From an uncultured Blautia sp. (lineage in GTDB: Bacteria; Bacillota; Clostridia; Lachnospirales; Lachnospiraceae), in the NCBI GenBank assembly GCA_958367245.1, contig CATXEA010000009.1:45561-109560 (forward strand): a stretch of 64,000 nt of DNA, in the 5' to 3' direction. Both the position numbers and the translations under genes were made by a program. This document shows, in pieces, positions 43,692-53,137 of the stretch (position 1 is the stretch's first letter; the number at the start of each line of letters is the position of its first letter). The notes under the pieces are model-generated. The model did not search any database. It had not been told where the DNA came from and saw only the letters and a program-made list of their open reading frames with translations.

Positions 43692-44591
43692 TTAAGATAC
43701 TGCGGATTTTGATTTTTTGACTTCTTCCAGGGTTTTTCTCTCCTCTGCATTGGCAGTTTCGTAATTTTTTCTGGCGTAGATATTTTCAAATGTAGAGAGG
43801 TTTGTTTCCAGCATATGAAGCATCCACAGGGTTTCTTCTGGTGTAAGAGAAAATGTATTTTTTATTTCCTCTTCTCTCTGTTGTGCCTGGACGTTCAGGA
43901 GTCCGGATTCGGTCTTTATAACAGGGGCATAGTAATTTCTTATCGTGATTTCGAAAGGCTTTTTGACTCCGGCATTCCAGACGATAGAAATCTCATATAC
44001 GAAGCATTTCCCATTTTCTTTTTTTCGACGGATAAGGGGGCGCATTCCGGTGCTGTATATGGTTTCCGGTGCCGGACAGGATGCAGATAGGCTGCCATCT
44101 AACTTGCCGTTGTCAAACAGTGTCAGGGCTTCCTCGATAGCTGTAATCTGCTCCTGATTCTTTGGATACTTCGGTAAATTCTGCTGGAGCCATCTGCGCT
44201 GGTTTAAAAGAAGGGGCTTGTTTTTGGATGCGTTTTCCAAAAGGGCTGAAGCAGGGGTTTTTCCTTTCAGGGTACCGGAAGTGATGATTGTTGTGTAGGC
44301 GGGACTCTGAGGTTCCGGATGTCCGTCCTTTGCGAGGGATGGAAGAAGGATACTGTCGCGAAAGTTCAGGTTCTTGGTTGTTTCAAGAAGGAAAGGGACA
44401 GCATCCACAGGGATGTTCGCTGTTGCCGCCTTCTTATTGGCATTTATGATGACGAAGACAAAGCGGCTGAAAGTATCGTGGTGAAAGAGTAATGGTTCAC
44501 TGCCATCCTTATACTCAGGCGGGGTTAACTGGTTCAGGATAAAAAAAGTTTGGTTCTGGCAGAGACTGAAGCATTCTTTTGGGTTTTTCAT
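43692..44591 (-). CDS. Hypothetical mobile-element protein (299 aa)
   Basis: Not recognised. Soluble, no signal peptide. It begins MKNPKECFSLCQNQTFFILN and ends with a charged helix (ENIYARKNYETANAEERKTL). A central part has GMRPLIRRKKENGKCFVYEI. RBS AAGGAGAAC. The following minus-strand gene lies 43 bases upstream, so the two may form an operon of the element backbone. Confidence 0.6.
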   Translation of the reverse strand: MKNPKECFSLCQNQTFFILNQLTPPEYKDGSEPLLFHHDTFSRFVFVIINANKKAATANIPVDAVPFLLETTKNLNFRDSILLPSLAKDGHPEPQSPAYTTIITSGTLKGKTPASALLENASKNKPLLLNQRRWLQQNLPKYPKNQEQITAIEEALTLFDNGKLDGSLSASCPAPETIYSTGMRPLIRRKKENGKCFVYEISIVWNAGVKKPFEITIRNYYAPVIKTESGLLNVQAQQREEEIKNTFSLTPEETLWMLHMLETNLSTFENIYARKNYETANAEERKTLEEVKKSKSAVS

Positions 44592-44634
44592 AATTGTGTT
44601 CTCCTTTTGTATGATTTTTATATAAATATCTGTG

Positions 44635-45126
44635 TTATCGTAATGGTATATGTGTCAGTGTCTTTTGAGGGTCGCGTATATAGGGGAGAGCCCAGATGTA
44701 TGTATCGGTTTGGTATATGTAATATAAAACTTCATCGGATTCGTCCTGGAGTATCTGTGCGAACTGCCAGGGAACTTCTATATATTGAAAAAAGTTAAGT
44801 TCCTCTCCGACATCCAGTGCCTGGATATCTCGGGAATATTTCTGGCGTTTTTCTTCACTCTCTGTTTGGGACAGGAGCGCCTTTAATTCAGATATTCTTT
44901 CGATGCGTGTTTCCTCCGTATAGGTAGTTCCTTCTGTATCGGTGTAAAGGATATCCTCCCCGTTTACAAGTTCCCATATATCATATTCACAGTTTTGTGT
45001 ATGAAATTCTTTGATTGGTCCGGCAAGTTTCATCAGTGTTCCATAATCCACAAATCCATTCCGGACACCAAATGGGCTGACCTTTATCCCGTAAAAATGA
45101 TTTTTTTCCTTTGTCGTTTGCCGCAT
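44635..45126 (-). CDS. Hypothetical mobile-element protein (163 aa)
   Basis: Not recognised. Acidic; contains IERISELKALLSQTESEEKR coiled-coil and a Tyr/Trp-rich end (VLYYIYQTDTYIWALPYI). RBS GAAAGGAG is well placed before the ATG. Probably co-transcribed with the 299-aa gene. Confidence 0.6.
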   Translation of the reverse strand: MRQTTKEKNHFYGIKVSPFGVRNGFVDYGTLMKLAGPIKEFHTQNCEYDIWELVNGEDILYTDTEGTTYTEETRIERISELKALLSQTESEEKRQKYSRDIQALDVGEELNFFQYIEVPWQFAQILQDESDEVLYYIYQTDTYIWALPYIRDPQKTLTHIPLR

Positions 45127-45333
45127 GATGCAAATCTCCTTTCGTTTTCGTTCTGTACTATCGATATGCTGGAAATTTTTGAGAAAGGTCGTTTTTTTCG
45201 GATAAAATTTAGAAAGGGTATGAGGAGGGGCGGATAGCTGAAATAGTCCGCAAAAATTTGCAGATATTTAAAAATCTGTCATAATTAATATTGTAAAGAA
45301 TCAATACATTGTTTGCCGAAAGGAGAAATAGAT

Positions 45334-45482
45334 ATGAGCAAAAAAATAAATGGAATTTTATTGAAGATAAAGAAATAAGAGAAGGGTTAATAAAAGTCAG
45401 CGATTAGCTGAAATCTTGTGCGAAAACATATTATATAAAATCTATGGACTATTATAATGAGATGATGGAGCCGGCTTCTTAG
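45334..45482 (+). pseudogene. Decayed small gene
   Basis: A good ribosome site (AAAGGAG) leads to an ATG whose frame stops after 14 codons. The +1 frame reads NKWNFIEDKEIREGLIKVSD, an amber stop, then SCAKTYYIKSMDYYNEMMEP to a final TAG. One frameshift and one stop would restore about 50 residues. Family not recognised. Confidence 0.35.
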
Positions 45483-45618
45483 CATCATAGGCTTGTGTTC
45501 AATCCTTCCAATGGATATAGTGGAAAAGATTAAAATGCAGGTGAGAGATGATTTATTGAAGATGCGGGAAGCGATTTCAAAAAGATAAGCAGCTGCTGAG
45601 ATTGGCGGGGAAAATAAG

Positions 45619-45660
45619 AAAACGTAAAGTAAGGGAGTGAGTCTTACTTTACGTTTTTTT
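45619..45660. terminator. Strong terminator
   Basis: AAAACGTAAAGTAAG pairs perfectly with CTTACTTTACGTTTT plus further T; nine-base loop. Confidence 0.85.
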
Positions 45661-45799
45661 ACTTTGCTTTATAAAACGGTTTTGGGGCAGTGCCGGGGAG
45701 AGGCACTGAGGCAGGAACCCCGGAGGTGGTGGATGCCAGACACCTTTGGTGGTGTGTAATTGCGCATTTCGGAAAGGGTTTTTGCTAAAAAAAATAGGA

Positions 45800-46255
45800 T
45801 TATAATTCGAAATCCTTCTGAAAATCGCGTGCGTGAGGGCTGCTCAATATCTTTACCAGATTATCAACCTTCTGTGAATACATTTTCATACAGGTGACTT
45901 GACAATTCAAGTCCCTGATTTCGTCCTGTTGTTTCTGGGACTGGATGTCGTATTCGGATTTTATCTTCTCTAAAAGAGCCTGGCTTTCTTCCAGCTTTGT
46001 CTTTAATATTTGATTTTCCTTGGAAAGAGCCTCTACTTTTTCCTGTAAAGCACCGTTCTCCTGGCTGAGTTCCAGCATCCGTTCAGATAAATCTATATTT
46101 TGGTGTACTGCCTCTAGAAACTGAGTTAGCTGCTTCTGTATTTTTTGAATGTCTTCGGAAGGGGTCTGAGGGCGCCGGTGTTCTTTCAAAAAAGCGACTG
46201 CAATGTCATCCAGATACTGTGTCCGGTTCTCTTTCCTCATATTCTTATGTATCAT
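45800..46255 (-). CDS. Coiled-coil protein of unknown function
   Basis: 151 residues from an ATG at 46255 (a second ATG at 46240 is possible). It starts with a short globular part (RTQYLDDIAVAFLKEHRRPQ) followed by about 80 residues of heptads (ENGALQEKVEALSKENQILK). No strong ribosome site is visible, and the frame continues upstream only through sequence antisense to another gene fragment, so the true 5' end may have been lost at a junction near 46260. Confidence 0.5.
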   Translation of the reverse strand: MIHKNMRKENRTQYLDDIAVAFLKEHRRPQTPSEDIQKIQKQLTQFLEAVHQNIDLSERMLELSQENGALQEKVEALSKENQILKTKLEESQALLEKIKSEYDIQSQKQQDEIRDLNCQVTCMKMYSQKVDNLVKILSSPHARDFQKDFEL

Positions 46256-46277
46256 TCCCAAAGTACTTGAGGATTGG

Positions 46278-46553
46278 ATGAAGAAGGAAGATGTGAACAA
46301 GGAAATGTTCCTGAGCACTTTAGAAGACAAGGGGCTTTTGGACTCTGATAAGGATGTACATACGAAAAAAGTAGCGGTTAAGCATAGGAATGACCGAATC
46401 CGTATGCTGTGTATCAAGTTGCCAAATGATACGAAAGAGGAGGAAGTCAAAGGGAAGACAGAGGGAAAGCAGCTGGCGTTCCCGGTTAAGAAGACAGAAG
46501 CGAAAGAGGCGTTTTGCAGGACAGATGAGAACCCCTTTGCAGAGATAGCATAA
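46278..46553 (+). pseudogene. 3' fragment of a larger gene, perhaps a primase/replication protein
   Basis: 91 codons whose product has FLSTLEDKGLLDSDKDVHTK then RNDRIRMLCIKLPND, resembling the winged C-terminus of DUF927-type primase/helicase proteins of mobile elements, then a low-complexity Lys/Glu tail. The sequence immediately upstream is antisense to the coiled-coil gene, suggesting the N-terminal part was deleted. The assignment to a replication protein is weak. If right, the element has lost its own replication gene. Confidence 0.4.
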
Positions 46554-46564
46554 TAAAAGAAAAG

Positions 46565-46612
46565 GATATACCCGCTTTGCTGCGTTTGGTGGCAGGGTGG
46601 GTATATTTGGTT
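46565..46612 (+). terminator. Hairpin after the gene fragment
   Basis: ATATACCC pairs with GGGTATAT across a GC-rich loop, followed by TTTGG. T-run is short. Confidence 0.45.
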
Positions 46613-46917
46613 AAAGGGGGTCTGGGGTACCGCCCAGTTGCCCTCTGCATCTCCGAGGTATGAAAGTATATGAAACGAATAATAAAAAAGAATGTTTATT
46701 TTTTTAGTATCGGAAATCTTCTATAGGAATGTTGGTATAGTCTGGGCATCTGGGCAGAGATGAAATCTTCTTATTATTTTTTATATATAGTGTGTTTTAG
46801 TGTATGTATATACTATATATTGTGTATATGAGATGGGTGAAGAAATGATATTCTGCCCAGACAGTTCTGGGCGGGGCTGGGCATTTGGGAATATAGAGGG
46901 TACTGTATCATCGGAGA

Positions 46918-48031
46918 ATATAGGATATCGAAAGAGTTGTAATCTGTTGCGGTATATAAGGTACTGAGCAGTTGTCTAAATCTGTCGGATACTGTCGAAG
47001 GTTCCAGTTATTGTCATATCCAAGCTACACTATTTAATATAAGGAGAATAGGATATAGGCTGTTGCCGGAGTTTCAGGTTATTATCGTATATAAGGTACT
47101 GAGCAGATATCTAAATCTGTCAGATACTGTAGAAGATTCCAGTTGTCGTCATATCTAGGTTACGTTATTTAATATAAGAAGAATAGGATGTCGGATACTG
47201 TTGAAGGTTTCAGTTATCGCAATATCTAGGTTATGTTATTTAATATAAGAAGAATAGGATGTAGGTTACTGTCAGGGTTTCAGGGTGTCGTCATATCTAG
47301 GTTATGTTATTTAGTATAAGGAGAATGAGATATAGGTTGTCGCCGGAGTTCTAGGTTATTATCGTATATAAGGTACTGAACAGTTGTCTAAATCTGTCGG
47401 ATACTGTCGAAGTTTCCAGTTATCGTCATATCTAGGTTATGTTATTTAATATAAGAAGAATAGGATGTCGGATACTGTCGAAGTTTTCAGTTATCGCAAT
47501 ATCTAGGTTACGTTATTTAATATAAGAAGAATAAGATATAGGTTGTTGCCGGAGTTTCAGGTTATTATCGTATATAAGGTACTGAGTAGTTGTCTAAATC
47601 TGTCAGTTACTGTCGAAGTTTTCAGTTATCGTAATATCTAGGTTATGTTATTTAATATAAGAAGAATAAGATATAGGTTACTGTCGGAGTTTCAGGTTGT
47701 TGCAGGAGGTAAGGGACTGAGTAGTTATCTAAATCAGCCAGATACTGTAGAAGTTTCCAGTTGTCGTCATATCCAGGCTGCACTATTTAATATAAGAAGA
47801 ATAGGATGTAGGTTACTGTCGAAGTTTTCAGTTGTTGCAATATCTAGGTTATGTTATTTAATATAAGAAGAATAGGATGTAGGTTACTGTCAGGGTTTCA
47901 GGGTGTCGTCATATCTAGGTTATGTTATTTAGTATAAGGAGAATGAGATATAGGTTGTTGCCGGAGTTTCAGGTTATTATAGTATATAAGGTAATGAATA
48001 GTTATCGAAATCTGCCAGATACTGTCGAAGT
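46918..48031. repeat. Higher-order tandem array of 71-bp and 64-bp units
   Basis: The core TATTTARTATAAG starts at 47031, 47166, 47237, 47308, 47443, 47514, 47649, 47784, 47855 and 47926. Spacings are 135, 71, 71, 135, 71, 135, 135, 71 and 71, that is only 71 or 71+64 with no length drift. Both unit types share a head like TGTCGAAGTTTTCAGTTATC. The 71-bp type continues ATATCTAGGTTAYGTTATTT, the 64-bp type CGTATATAAGGTACTGA. Stops occur in all frames and 71 is not divisible by three, so it is not coding. An extremely AT-rich segment (46765-46830) precedes it. Iteron-, centromere- or RNA-type roles are possible. Confidence 0.85.
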
Positions 48032-48108
48032 GTTTTTGGTAGCGGACAGTGAGGAATTGGAGTTGTTAGGGGGAGAGAACCCCCATCCCCCCCTCAGTAT
48101 AAAGTTGG

Positions 48109-49872
48109 TCATCTAGTCCTCTTATCCCCTATCTGCTGTTCTTGAAGTTCTTCCATTTTCTGTAATAGATATCCTGTTCGGCACGCCAGATAGAAAGTAT
48201 GATTAAGAGCATAGTCGGTCTGGTGCAGAATACGGGAAAATTTGACAGTGTCAATCTTGGACGGATTCAGGATAAAATCCCTATTTCGCCTTTTGTGGAA
48301 GGATTCCCGCTGTTTTTCCCAGAAACTGGATGTATATTCGGCATCTTCTTTAGGAAGAAACTGGCACAGATTTTCGTAACGTGAGGTATAATCCTGGATA
48401 TTTCTCTCGATAGAAACTGTTTTTTTCTCCAGCCTCTGGTATTCTTGTTCCATCTGCTGGAGTATCTGGCACTCCTGCTGAAACTCAATGACGTTGGAAA
48501 AACCTTCTTCTTCCAGGATTTTTAGGAAACGCTGATTCCTGAAGCGGATATTTTCCTGCTCCTCCTGAATTGTCTGCTGTAGTTTATGATGTGATATGTC
48601 TTTAGCGGATAAGTCCTTTAACTGTTCCGTCCATTGTCCGATTTTTTTCTGTGAAACTTGATTTTTGGAACGGATATTTTCTTGTACGGTCTGTATACGG
48701 CTGATGGATTCCTGAAGCTGGTTGATATCTTGTTTTAATGCGGATTTTTGCTGTTCTAAGGAATCCAAGGAATAACGCAGGGAGACGATATCAGATTCCA
48801 ATGCCCCCAACTGTTCTGCCAGGCTGTCATAGAAGTGTCCTTTTTTGTCAGTCAGTTCCTTCTCTATGTCTTCTATCTTTTGCCGAATACGTTTATTTGT
48901 TTCATTGATAGATTTTATTTCCTCATTCATTCGATACCTGTAGGAGTTTTCTTTTTTCTTAGATGCGTAGCTGCCCAGATGGATACCGGAGATGGTGTCC
49001 GCCCCCTGTTCCTGATAAGAACGGCAGTCCACGCGTTCTGTTCGCCCTGCCTGTTCCAGTGCGCGATTTACGTGTTTTTCCCAGGAAGAACGGTATTCCA
49101 GAAGTGCCTCTGTAGAATTCCAGCGTTCCATCTGCGCATCCCGCCGTCCATAAGGGGTAGACCGGGGATTCTTGGAGACTCTGACCAGATTTCGCGAAAA
49201 GGCCTCGGAGGGAGTCATCCATATCTTCTTTTTTCCTTCCCAATACTGATATTCTTTTTCCCATCCCTGTGATTTGGCTGCCCGGAATTCCTCGGCGGTC
49301 ATATTTTTTACAACATTTCCTTTCTTGCAGACATATTCTTTCTGTGATTTTGCCATCCAGTTTCCGTTTTCATCCATCGGTCGTACCGTGAGCAGGATAT
49401 GGACATGTGGGTTTTGAAAAACCATTTCCTGTATATTGGCGGCAGGTTTTCCGTCTTTATTTAATGGTATGCCTTGGGCATCCGTGACGGGCGGATTATG
49501 GATATTGATATCTGCTATCATCCCGTCTGAAATAAAGGTGTTTTGGACGAAGTCTTGTACAAGTCGGATGTTCTCTTCCATTGATAGTTCAATAGGAAGG
49601 GCGGCTTCGATTTCTCTAGCCAGCCTGGAGCTTCTTCCCTTTTCGGTAAGTTCTACAGCATTCCATAAGACTGCCCGGTCTTTGTATCTGGATGGCGCAT
49701 TTGGGGGAAGGCATACCTCGCTGTGTTCCACCCATTTTTTTCTTGTGTAGTCATCTACAGTCCCTGTATAGTCATTCTTGATTTTTTCGGCTGCACGGTA
49801 AGCGGCTGCGGAAACAACACTGCGTCCCTCGGAGCGTCCGATTATCTGCATATTGAATTGGAATATCGCCAT
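48109..49872 (-). CDS. MobA/MobL family relaxase
   Basis: 587 residues from the ATG at 49872, chosen because AGGAGG lies eight bases upstream; the frame begins three codons earlier inside that site. The relaxase domain begins MAIFQFNMQIIGRSEGRSVV and SAAAYRAAEKI, with the metal-binding HVHILLT motif near residue 154 and MOBQ-type features. The C-terminal half is coiled coil. It would nick oriT and pilot one strand during transfer. The T4CP gene on the opposite strand supports a mobilizable element. Confidence 0.9.
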   Translation of the reverse strand: MAIFQFNMQIIGRSEGRSVVSAAAYRAAEKIKNDYTGTVDDYTRKKWVEHSEVCLPPNAPSRYKDRAVLWNAVELTEKGRSSRLAREIEAALPIELSMEENIRLVQDFVQNTFISDGMIADINIHNPPVTDAQGIPLNKDGKPAANIQEMVFQNPHVHILLTVRPMDENGNWMAKSQKEYVCKKGNVVKNMTAEEFRAAKSQGWEKEYQYWEGKKKIWMTPSEAFSRNLVRVSKNPRSTPYGRRDAQMERWNSTEALLEYRSSWEKHVNRALEQAGRTERVDCRSYQEQGADTISGIHLGSYASKKKENSYRYRMNEEIKSINETNKRIRQKIEDIEKELTDKKGHFYDSLAEQLGALESDIVSLRYSLDSLEQQKSALKQDINQLQESISRIQTVQENIRSKNQVSQKKIGQWTEQLKDLSAKDISHHKLQQTIQEEQENIRFRNQRFLKILEEEGFSNVIEFQQECQILQQMEQEYQRLEKKTVSIERNIQDYTSRYENLCQFLPKEDAEYTSSFWEKQRESFHKRRNRDFILNPSKIDTVKFSRILHQTDYALNHTFYLACRTGYLLQKMEELQEQQIGDKRTR

Positions 49873-49896
49873 ATATCCCACCTCCTGATTTTTCTT

Positions 49897-49970
49897 TTAA
49901 TATGCGGAATGCAGAAAAATATAAAAAGCACCACTTTGATTTTTACCGCTATATTTTTTCGGCATATTAA
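49897..49970. other. Candidate oriT between relaxase and mob operon
   Basis: Inverted arms TTAATATGC (49897-49905) and GCATATTAA (49962-49970) bracket an AT-rich stretch in the divergent gap between the relaxase gene and the plus-strand transfer operon. Relaxase nick sites commonly lie here. The nick sequence itself is not identified. Confidence 0.4.
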
Positions 49971-49998
49971 TATGGAAAAAATAAAAGGAGGAAAACCA

Positions 49999-50382
49999 AT
50001 GAAAATAGATAAGAAAAAGTCGATGCACATTTCGGTATCCTATCAGGGGACGATGCCAGTCCAAGAAGGACATTTAGGAGCTTGTGGAGATGACTATATG
50101 AGATTAGCGCTCTACATAGATGGATATGCGGATTCTCTGGCTTATGCAGTAGTAAATTTTCCAATGATAGAGGGAAGGAAAGTACTGTTCATTCACGAAA
50201 TTTTTTTATATCAGACAGGGAAAACAGAGTGTGAGATATTGCTGGAAACCATTATGGGAATCGCAGTAGAGAAGGGATATGACTATATTTATGCGAATAA
50301 AGGCAAGACGCCGGAGCGCTTTCTTAAGAGAAATGGATTTGGGGAGACTGACGGAAACCTGATGAAAAAAGAGGTGGTATAA
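49999..50382 (+). CDS. Small GNAT-like or transfer-associated protein (127 aa)
   Basis: 127 residues from the ATG at 49999, which has AAAAGGAGG upstream; the longer frame into the mob gene is antisense. The end KGYDYIYANKGKTPERFLKR then NGFGETDG resembles the acetyl-CoA-binding end of GNAT acetyltransferases, but the full fold is not certain. It ends three bases before the coupling-protein gene, so it is first in the transfer operon. Confidence 0.55.
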   Translation: MKIDKKKSMHISVSYQGTMPVQEGHLGACGDDYMRLALYIDGYADSLAYAVVNFPMIEGRKVLFIHEIFLYQTGKTECEILLETIMGIAVEKGYDYIYANKGKTPERFLKRNGFGETDGNLMKKEVV

Positions 50383-50385
50383 GAG

Positions 50386-52230
50386 ATGGATTCTAATTTT
50401 TGGAAATGGGTCAATCGTATTTTTTTCAGCGGGATATGGTTACAGCCGATTGCTTTTACAGCTATCCGATATTTTTTTAAGACAGTACTGCAGGGGGATA
50501 TCTCCTTCCTGCTCCTGCTCTTTTTCTCGTTTATCCCTACTATTTATGTGTGGTCCGAAAACCAGAGGAGGGCTTCAGCTGGGCAGGTTTATTTTGGGAT
50601 TGAGGATACGTTCCATAACCGTCCCACAGAGTACTCCAGCCCGCTGAAGATGCAGGCGATGTATCCGCAGGTAGATGAAAGGTTCCTGTTTGATGTTCCG
50701 CAGGGGGTTGTCCTTGGGCGGATAGAGGATAGAAAACAGACCAGATATTTGTGTAAACCTATGGATAGGGAACATTATCGAGATGGACACGTTCTTATTT
50801 TTGGAGGGTCTGGTTCCGGGAAGTCGTCCTCTGTCATTATCCCTACGTTACTTTCTGTCTGTGGTATCGGCATTTTTTGTGTAGATATCAAAGGAGAATT
50901 ATGGAAAAAAACACGACGGCTGGATGGGGAAAATGTCGTCATCATTGACTTCCAGGACAGGGGAAAGTACGGATGGGATGCGCTGTATGCGCTTAACCAC
51001 AAGTCCAGTGTCTGTGACCAAGACGTTCGGGAATGTATGGAGGAGATAGCAAACAGTCTGATTCCAATTGCAGCAAAAGACAGTTCTGAATTTTGGAAAC
51101 AGTCTGCCCGTTCCCTGCTGACTGGTGAACTGTGTGGTCTGTATAAACAGAAAAAGATAAAAAACCTGTCAGAAATGATAAATGAAATCCTTTCCAGGGA
51201 TACCCGGGAACTGGTAACAGAGCTGATGGATGGTGCAAGACCAAAAGCAGTGGAAGTCAAATACCTTTCCTCTTTCCGAAACTTGGCAGAGGAAACTCTT
51301 TCCGGTGTGGTACAGCAGATGGAGGAGTCTTTGAAGGTGTTTGTAGATGAGGATATCCGCTATGCATTTGAGACAAACCAAAGGAAGGCAAATCCCTGGA
51401 TGCTGGAAGAGAAAAAAGAAATCTTTCTGGCGGTAAGGGAAGAGAAACTAGAAGCTTATTATAACGTCATAAACCTGATGATAGCCCAGGTCTTTGCTGG
51501 GCTTATCAAAAGACCGGAAGGGGCACCGCCTGTGCTGGTCATTGTTGATGAGCTGGCGAGGTTTTGTGCCAGAGGACAGATTCCCTACCTGCATAACGGT
51601 ATCTTGCTGACTGGCCGTAGCAGGAATGTTACCCTGATGCTGGTGACACAAAGCTGTGAGGCTTTATATAACGCATATACAAAAAATGATGTCCAGAGTA
51701 TGATTGCCAATTGTGCTTATCTGGCCTGTCTGGATGTCCGGTCGCAGGAGACTGCCAAGACCATCTGCTCTCTGGCAGGAAATTATAAGGAGAGGGAAAA
51801 GACGTGGTCAGGCTCTGGGAAGAACCGGAGCGTTAGCGTTTCTTATCGGGAAAGACCGATATTAGAGATGTCCGATTTAAACAAACTGGTGCAGATGGAC
51901 GAGATTGTATTGATATCCGCGGAATTTTTTTATAACCGGGTGAAAAAGTGTCCTTATTTCAGAGATGATATTTTGTCTCCCTTATCTTTAAAAGCGCAGC
52001 GATATAACCGGGAAGCACTGGGAATCGAAGGGGAAGAATTCCCTGTCCTGCCAGTTGCGGAGGAGAAAAAGAATATGGATGCACGGGTGGATTGTCTGTT
52101 GAAAATATGGAAGGAGAAAAGCCTGGAAATTTATGGATATATAAAACAAAAAATGATTATCTTAATTGATACTTACAACAGGGAGGATATGGAAAATGGA
52201 AAAAAACGAAATAGAAAACATAAAAAATGA
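50386..52230 (+). CDS. VirD4/TraG-type type IV coupling protein
   Basis: 614 residues. Two N-terminal membrane helices (about residues 15-60), Walker A IFGGSGSGKSSSVIIP near 137-152, FCVDIKGELW soon after, Walker B VLVIVDELARFCARG near 383 and VTLMLVTQSCEALY later. It delivers the relaxase-DNA complex to a secretion channel. No channel genes are in the element, so a helper element would be needed. It overlaps the next gene by 35 bases. Confidence 0.92.
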   Translation: MDSNFWKWVNRIFFSGIWLQPIAFTAIRYFFKTVLQGDISFLLLLFFSFIPTIYVWSENQRRASAGQVYFGIEDTFHNRPTEYSSPLKMQAMYPQVDERFLFDVPQGVVLGRIEDRKQTRYLCKPMDREHYRDGHVLIFGGSGSGKSSSVIIPTLLSVCGIGIFCVDIKGELWKKTRRLDGENVVIIDFQDRGKYGWDALYALNHKSSVCDQDVRECMEEIANSLIPIAAKDSSEFWKQSARSLLTGELCGLYKQKKIKNLSEMINEILSRDTRELVTELMDGARPKAVEVKYLSSFRNLAEETLSGVVQQMEESLKVFVDEDIRYAFETNQRKANPWMLEEKKEIFLAVREEKLEAYYNVINLMIAQVFAGLIKRPEGAPPVLVIVDELARFCARGQIPYLHNGILLTGRSRNVTLMLVTQSCEALYNAYTKNDVQSMIANCAYLACLDVRSQETAKTICSLAGNYKEREKTWSGSGKNRSVSVSYRERPILEMSDLNKLVQMDEIVLISAEFFYNRVKKCPYFRDDILSPLSLKAQRYNREALGIEGEEFPVLPVAEEKKNMDARVDCLLKIWKEKSLEIYGYIKQKMIILIDTYNREDMENGKKRNRKHKK

Positions 52231-53125
52231 AATGCAGAAGCATTTAGGGAAGGACTATAAAATAGAACTGGTGGAGGTGCCAAAACCGGGAGGGATGCAG
52301 ACCGGGATTTCTTGCCGGTTCCAAGAAGATAATTACGCAAGCATCCTGTACCCCGGACAATATCAGGGACTTCTGGATTCTGGGATGGACGCAGAACGGA
52401 TAGGTCGGTATCTTGCGGAAGAAATAGAAAAACAGAAGGGGTATGTTCCGGAAATCCCCAAAACAGCGGAAGAATTCCGGAAAGGTCTGTATATCAAATT
52501 GGTGAATGCAGATATGAACCGGGAAGCGTTGAAAAATGCAGTGTATGAACCTTTTGAGGACATAGCGGCAGTCGTCCGTTGTGAAGTGGAAAGAAAGGGG
52601 GATGAGAGGAGTTCTTTTCAGGTCACGGATTCCAATATGGGCGTATTCAAGCTGACACGGGGAGAAATCCTTGAACAGGCTTATCAGAATACAGCAGAGC
52701 AAGAGATATACTTAAGAAATCTGAACGATGTTATGCGGGATATGCTCGGGCCTGTGATAGCAGAGGCTGTCCTGGATGAATCGCCCATATATGTCCTTAC
52801 CAATAAGGATAAGATGGACGGTGCAAGTGTAATGATATGCCCGGAAATCATACAAAAAGCCTATCAGGAACTTGGGGAACCATTTTATGTATTGCCAAGT
52901 TCCACCCATGAAGTACTGCTTGTACGGGACAGTGCAGGGATGAAACCCTCAGAGTTAGCGCATATGGTAAGTGAGGCTAATCATTCAAATTCAGTAGGTG
53001 CAGAAGACTTGCTGTCCTATCAGGTTTTTCATTATGACGGCAGAAAATTGACAGTGGCCAGAGACGAAATAAAAAAAACAGCCAATGTTTTTGAAAAGAC
53101 TTTAAAAGGAAAACTTACTATGTAA
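52196..53125 (+). CDS. DUF5688 family protein
   Basis: 309 residues from the ATG at 52196, overlapping the coupling-protein end; GGAGGAT lies a few bases upstream. Contains YASILYPGQYQGLLDSGMDA and ICPEIIQKAYQELGEPFYVL and SSTHEVLLVRD, the pattern of DUF5688 proteins common in clostridial conjugative elements. Function unknown, possibly DNA transfer or regulation. Confidence 0.75.
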   Translation: MEKNEIENIKNEMQKHLGKDYKIELVEVPKPGGMQTGISCRFQEDNYASILYPGQYQGLLDSGMDAERIGRYLAEEIEKQKGYVPEIPKTAEEFRKGLYIKLVNADMNREALKNAVYEPFEDIAAVVRCEVERKGDERSSFQVTDSNMGVFKLTRGEILEQAYQNTAEQEIYLRNLNDVMRDMLGPVIAEAVLDESPIYVLTNKDKMDGASVMICPEIIQKAYQELGEPFYVLPSSTHEVLLVRDSAGMKPSELAHMVSEANHSNSVGAEDLLSYQVFHYDGRKLTVARDEIKKTANVFEKTLKGKLTM

Positions 53126-53137
53126 AGGGGGATGAAA

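Larger units (their letters stand above)
45127..45799. other. Gene-poor region with decayed fragments and GC-rich hairpins
   Basis: Contains one broken small gene (45334-45482), a 25-codon remnant (about 45513-45587), a strong terminator (45619-45660), and a GC-rich segment (45680-45760) with CAGTGCC/GGCACTG inside outer GGGG/CCCC arms and ACACC-TTTGGT-GGTGT. The last resembles plasmid origin or oriT-type structure but has no diagnostic nick sequence I can name. Confidence 0.4.

Noticed and set aside
46918..48031. CRISPR array
   Set aside because: Units of 71 and 64 bp with internally repeated 'spacers' and no cas genes; every part of the unit repeats, so there are no unique spacers.
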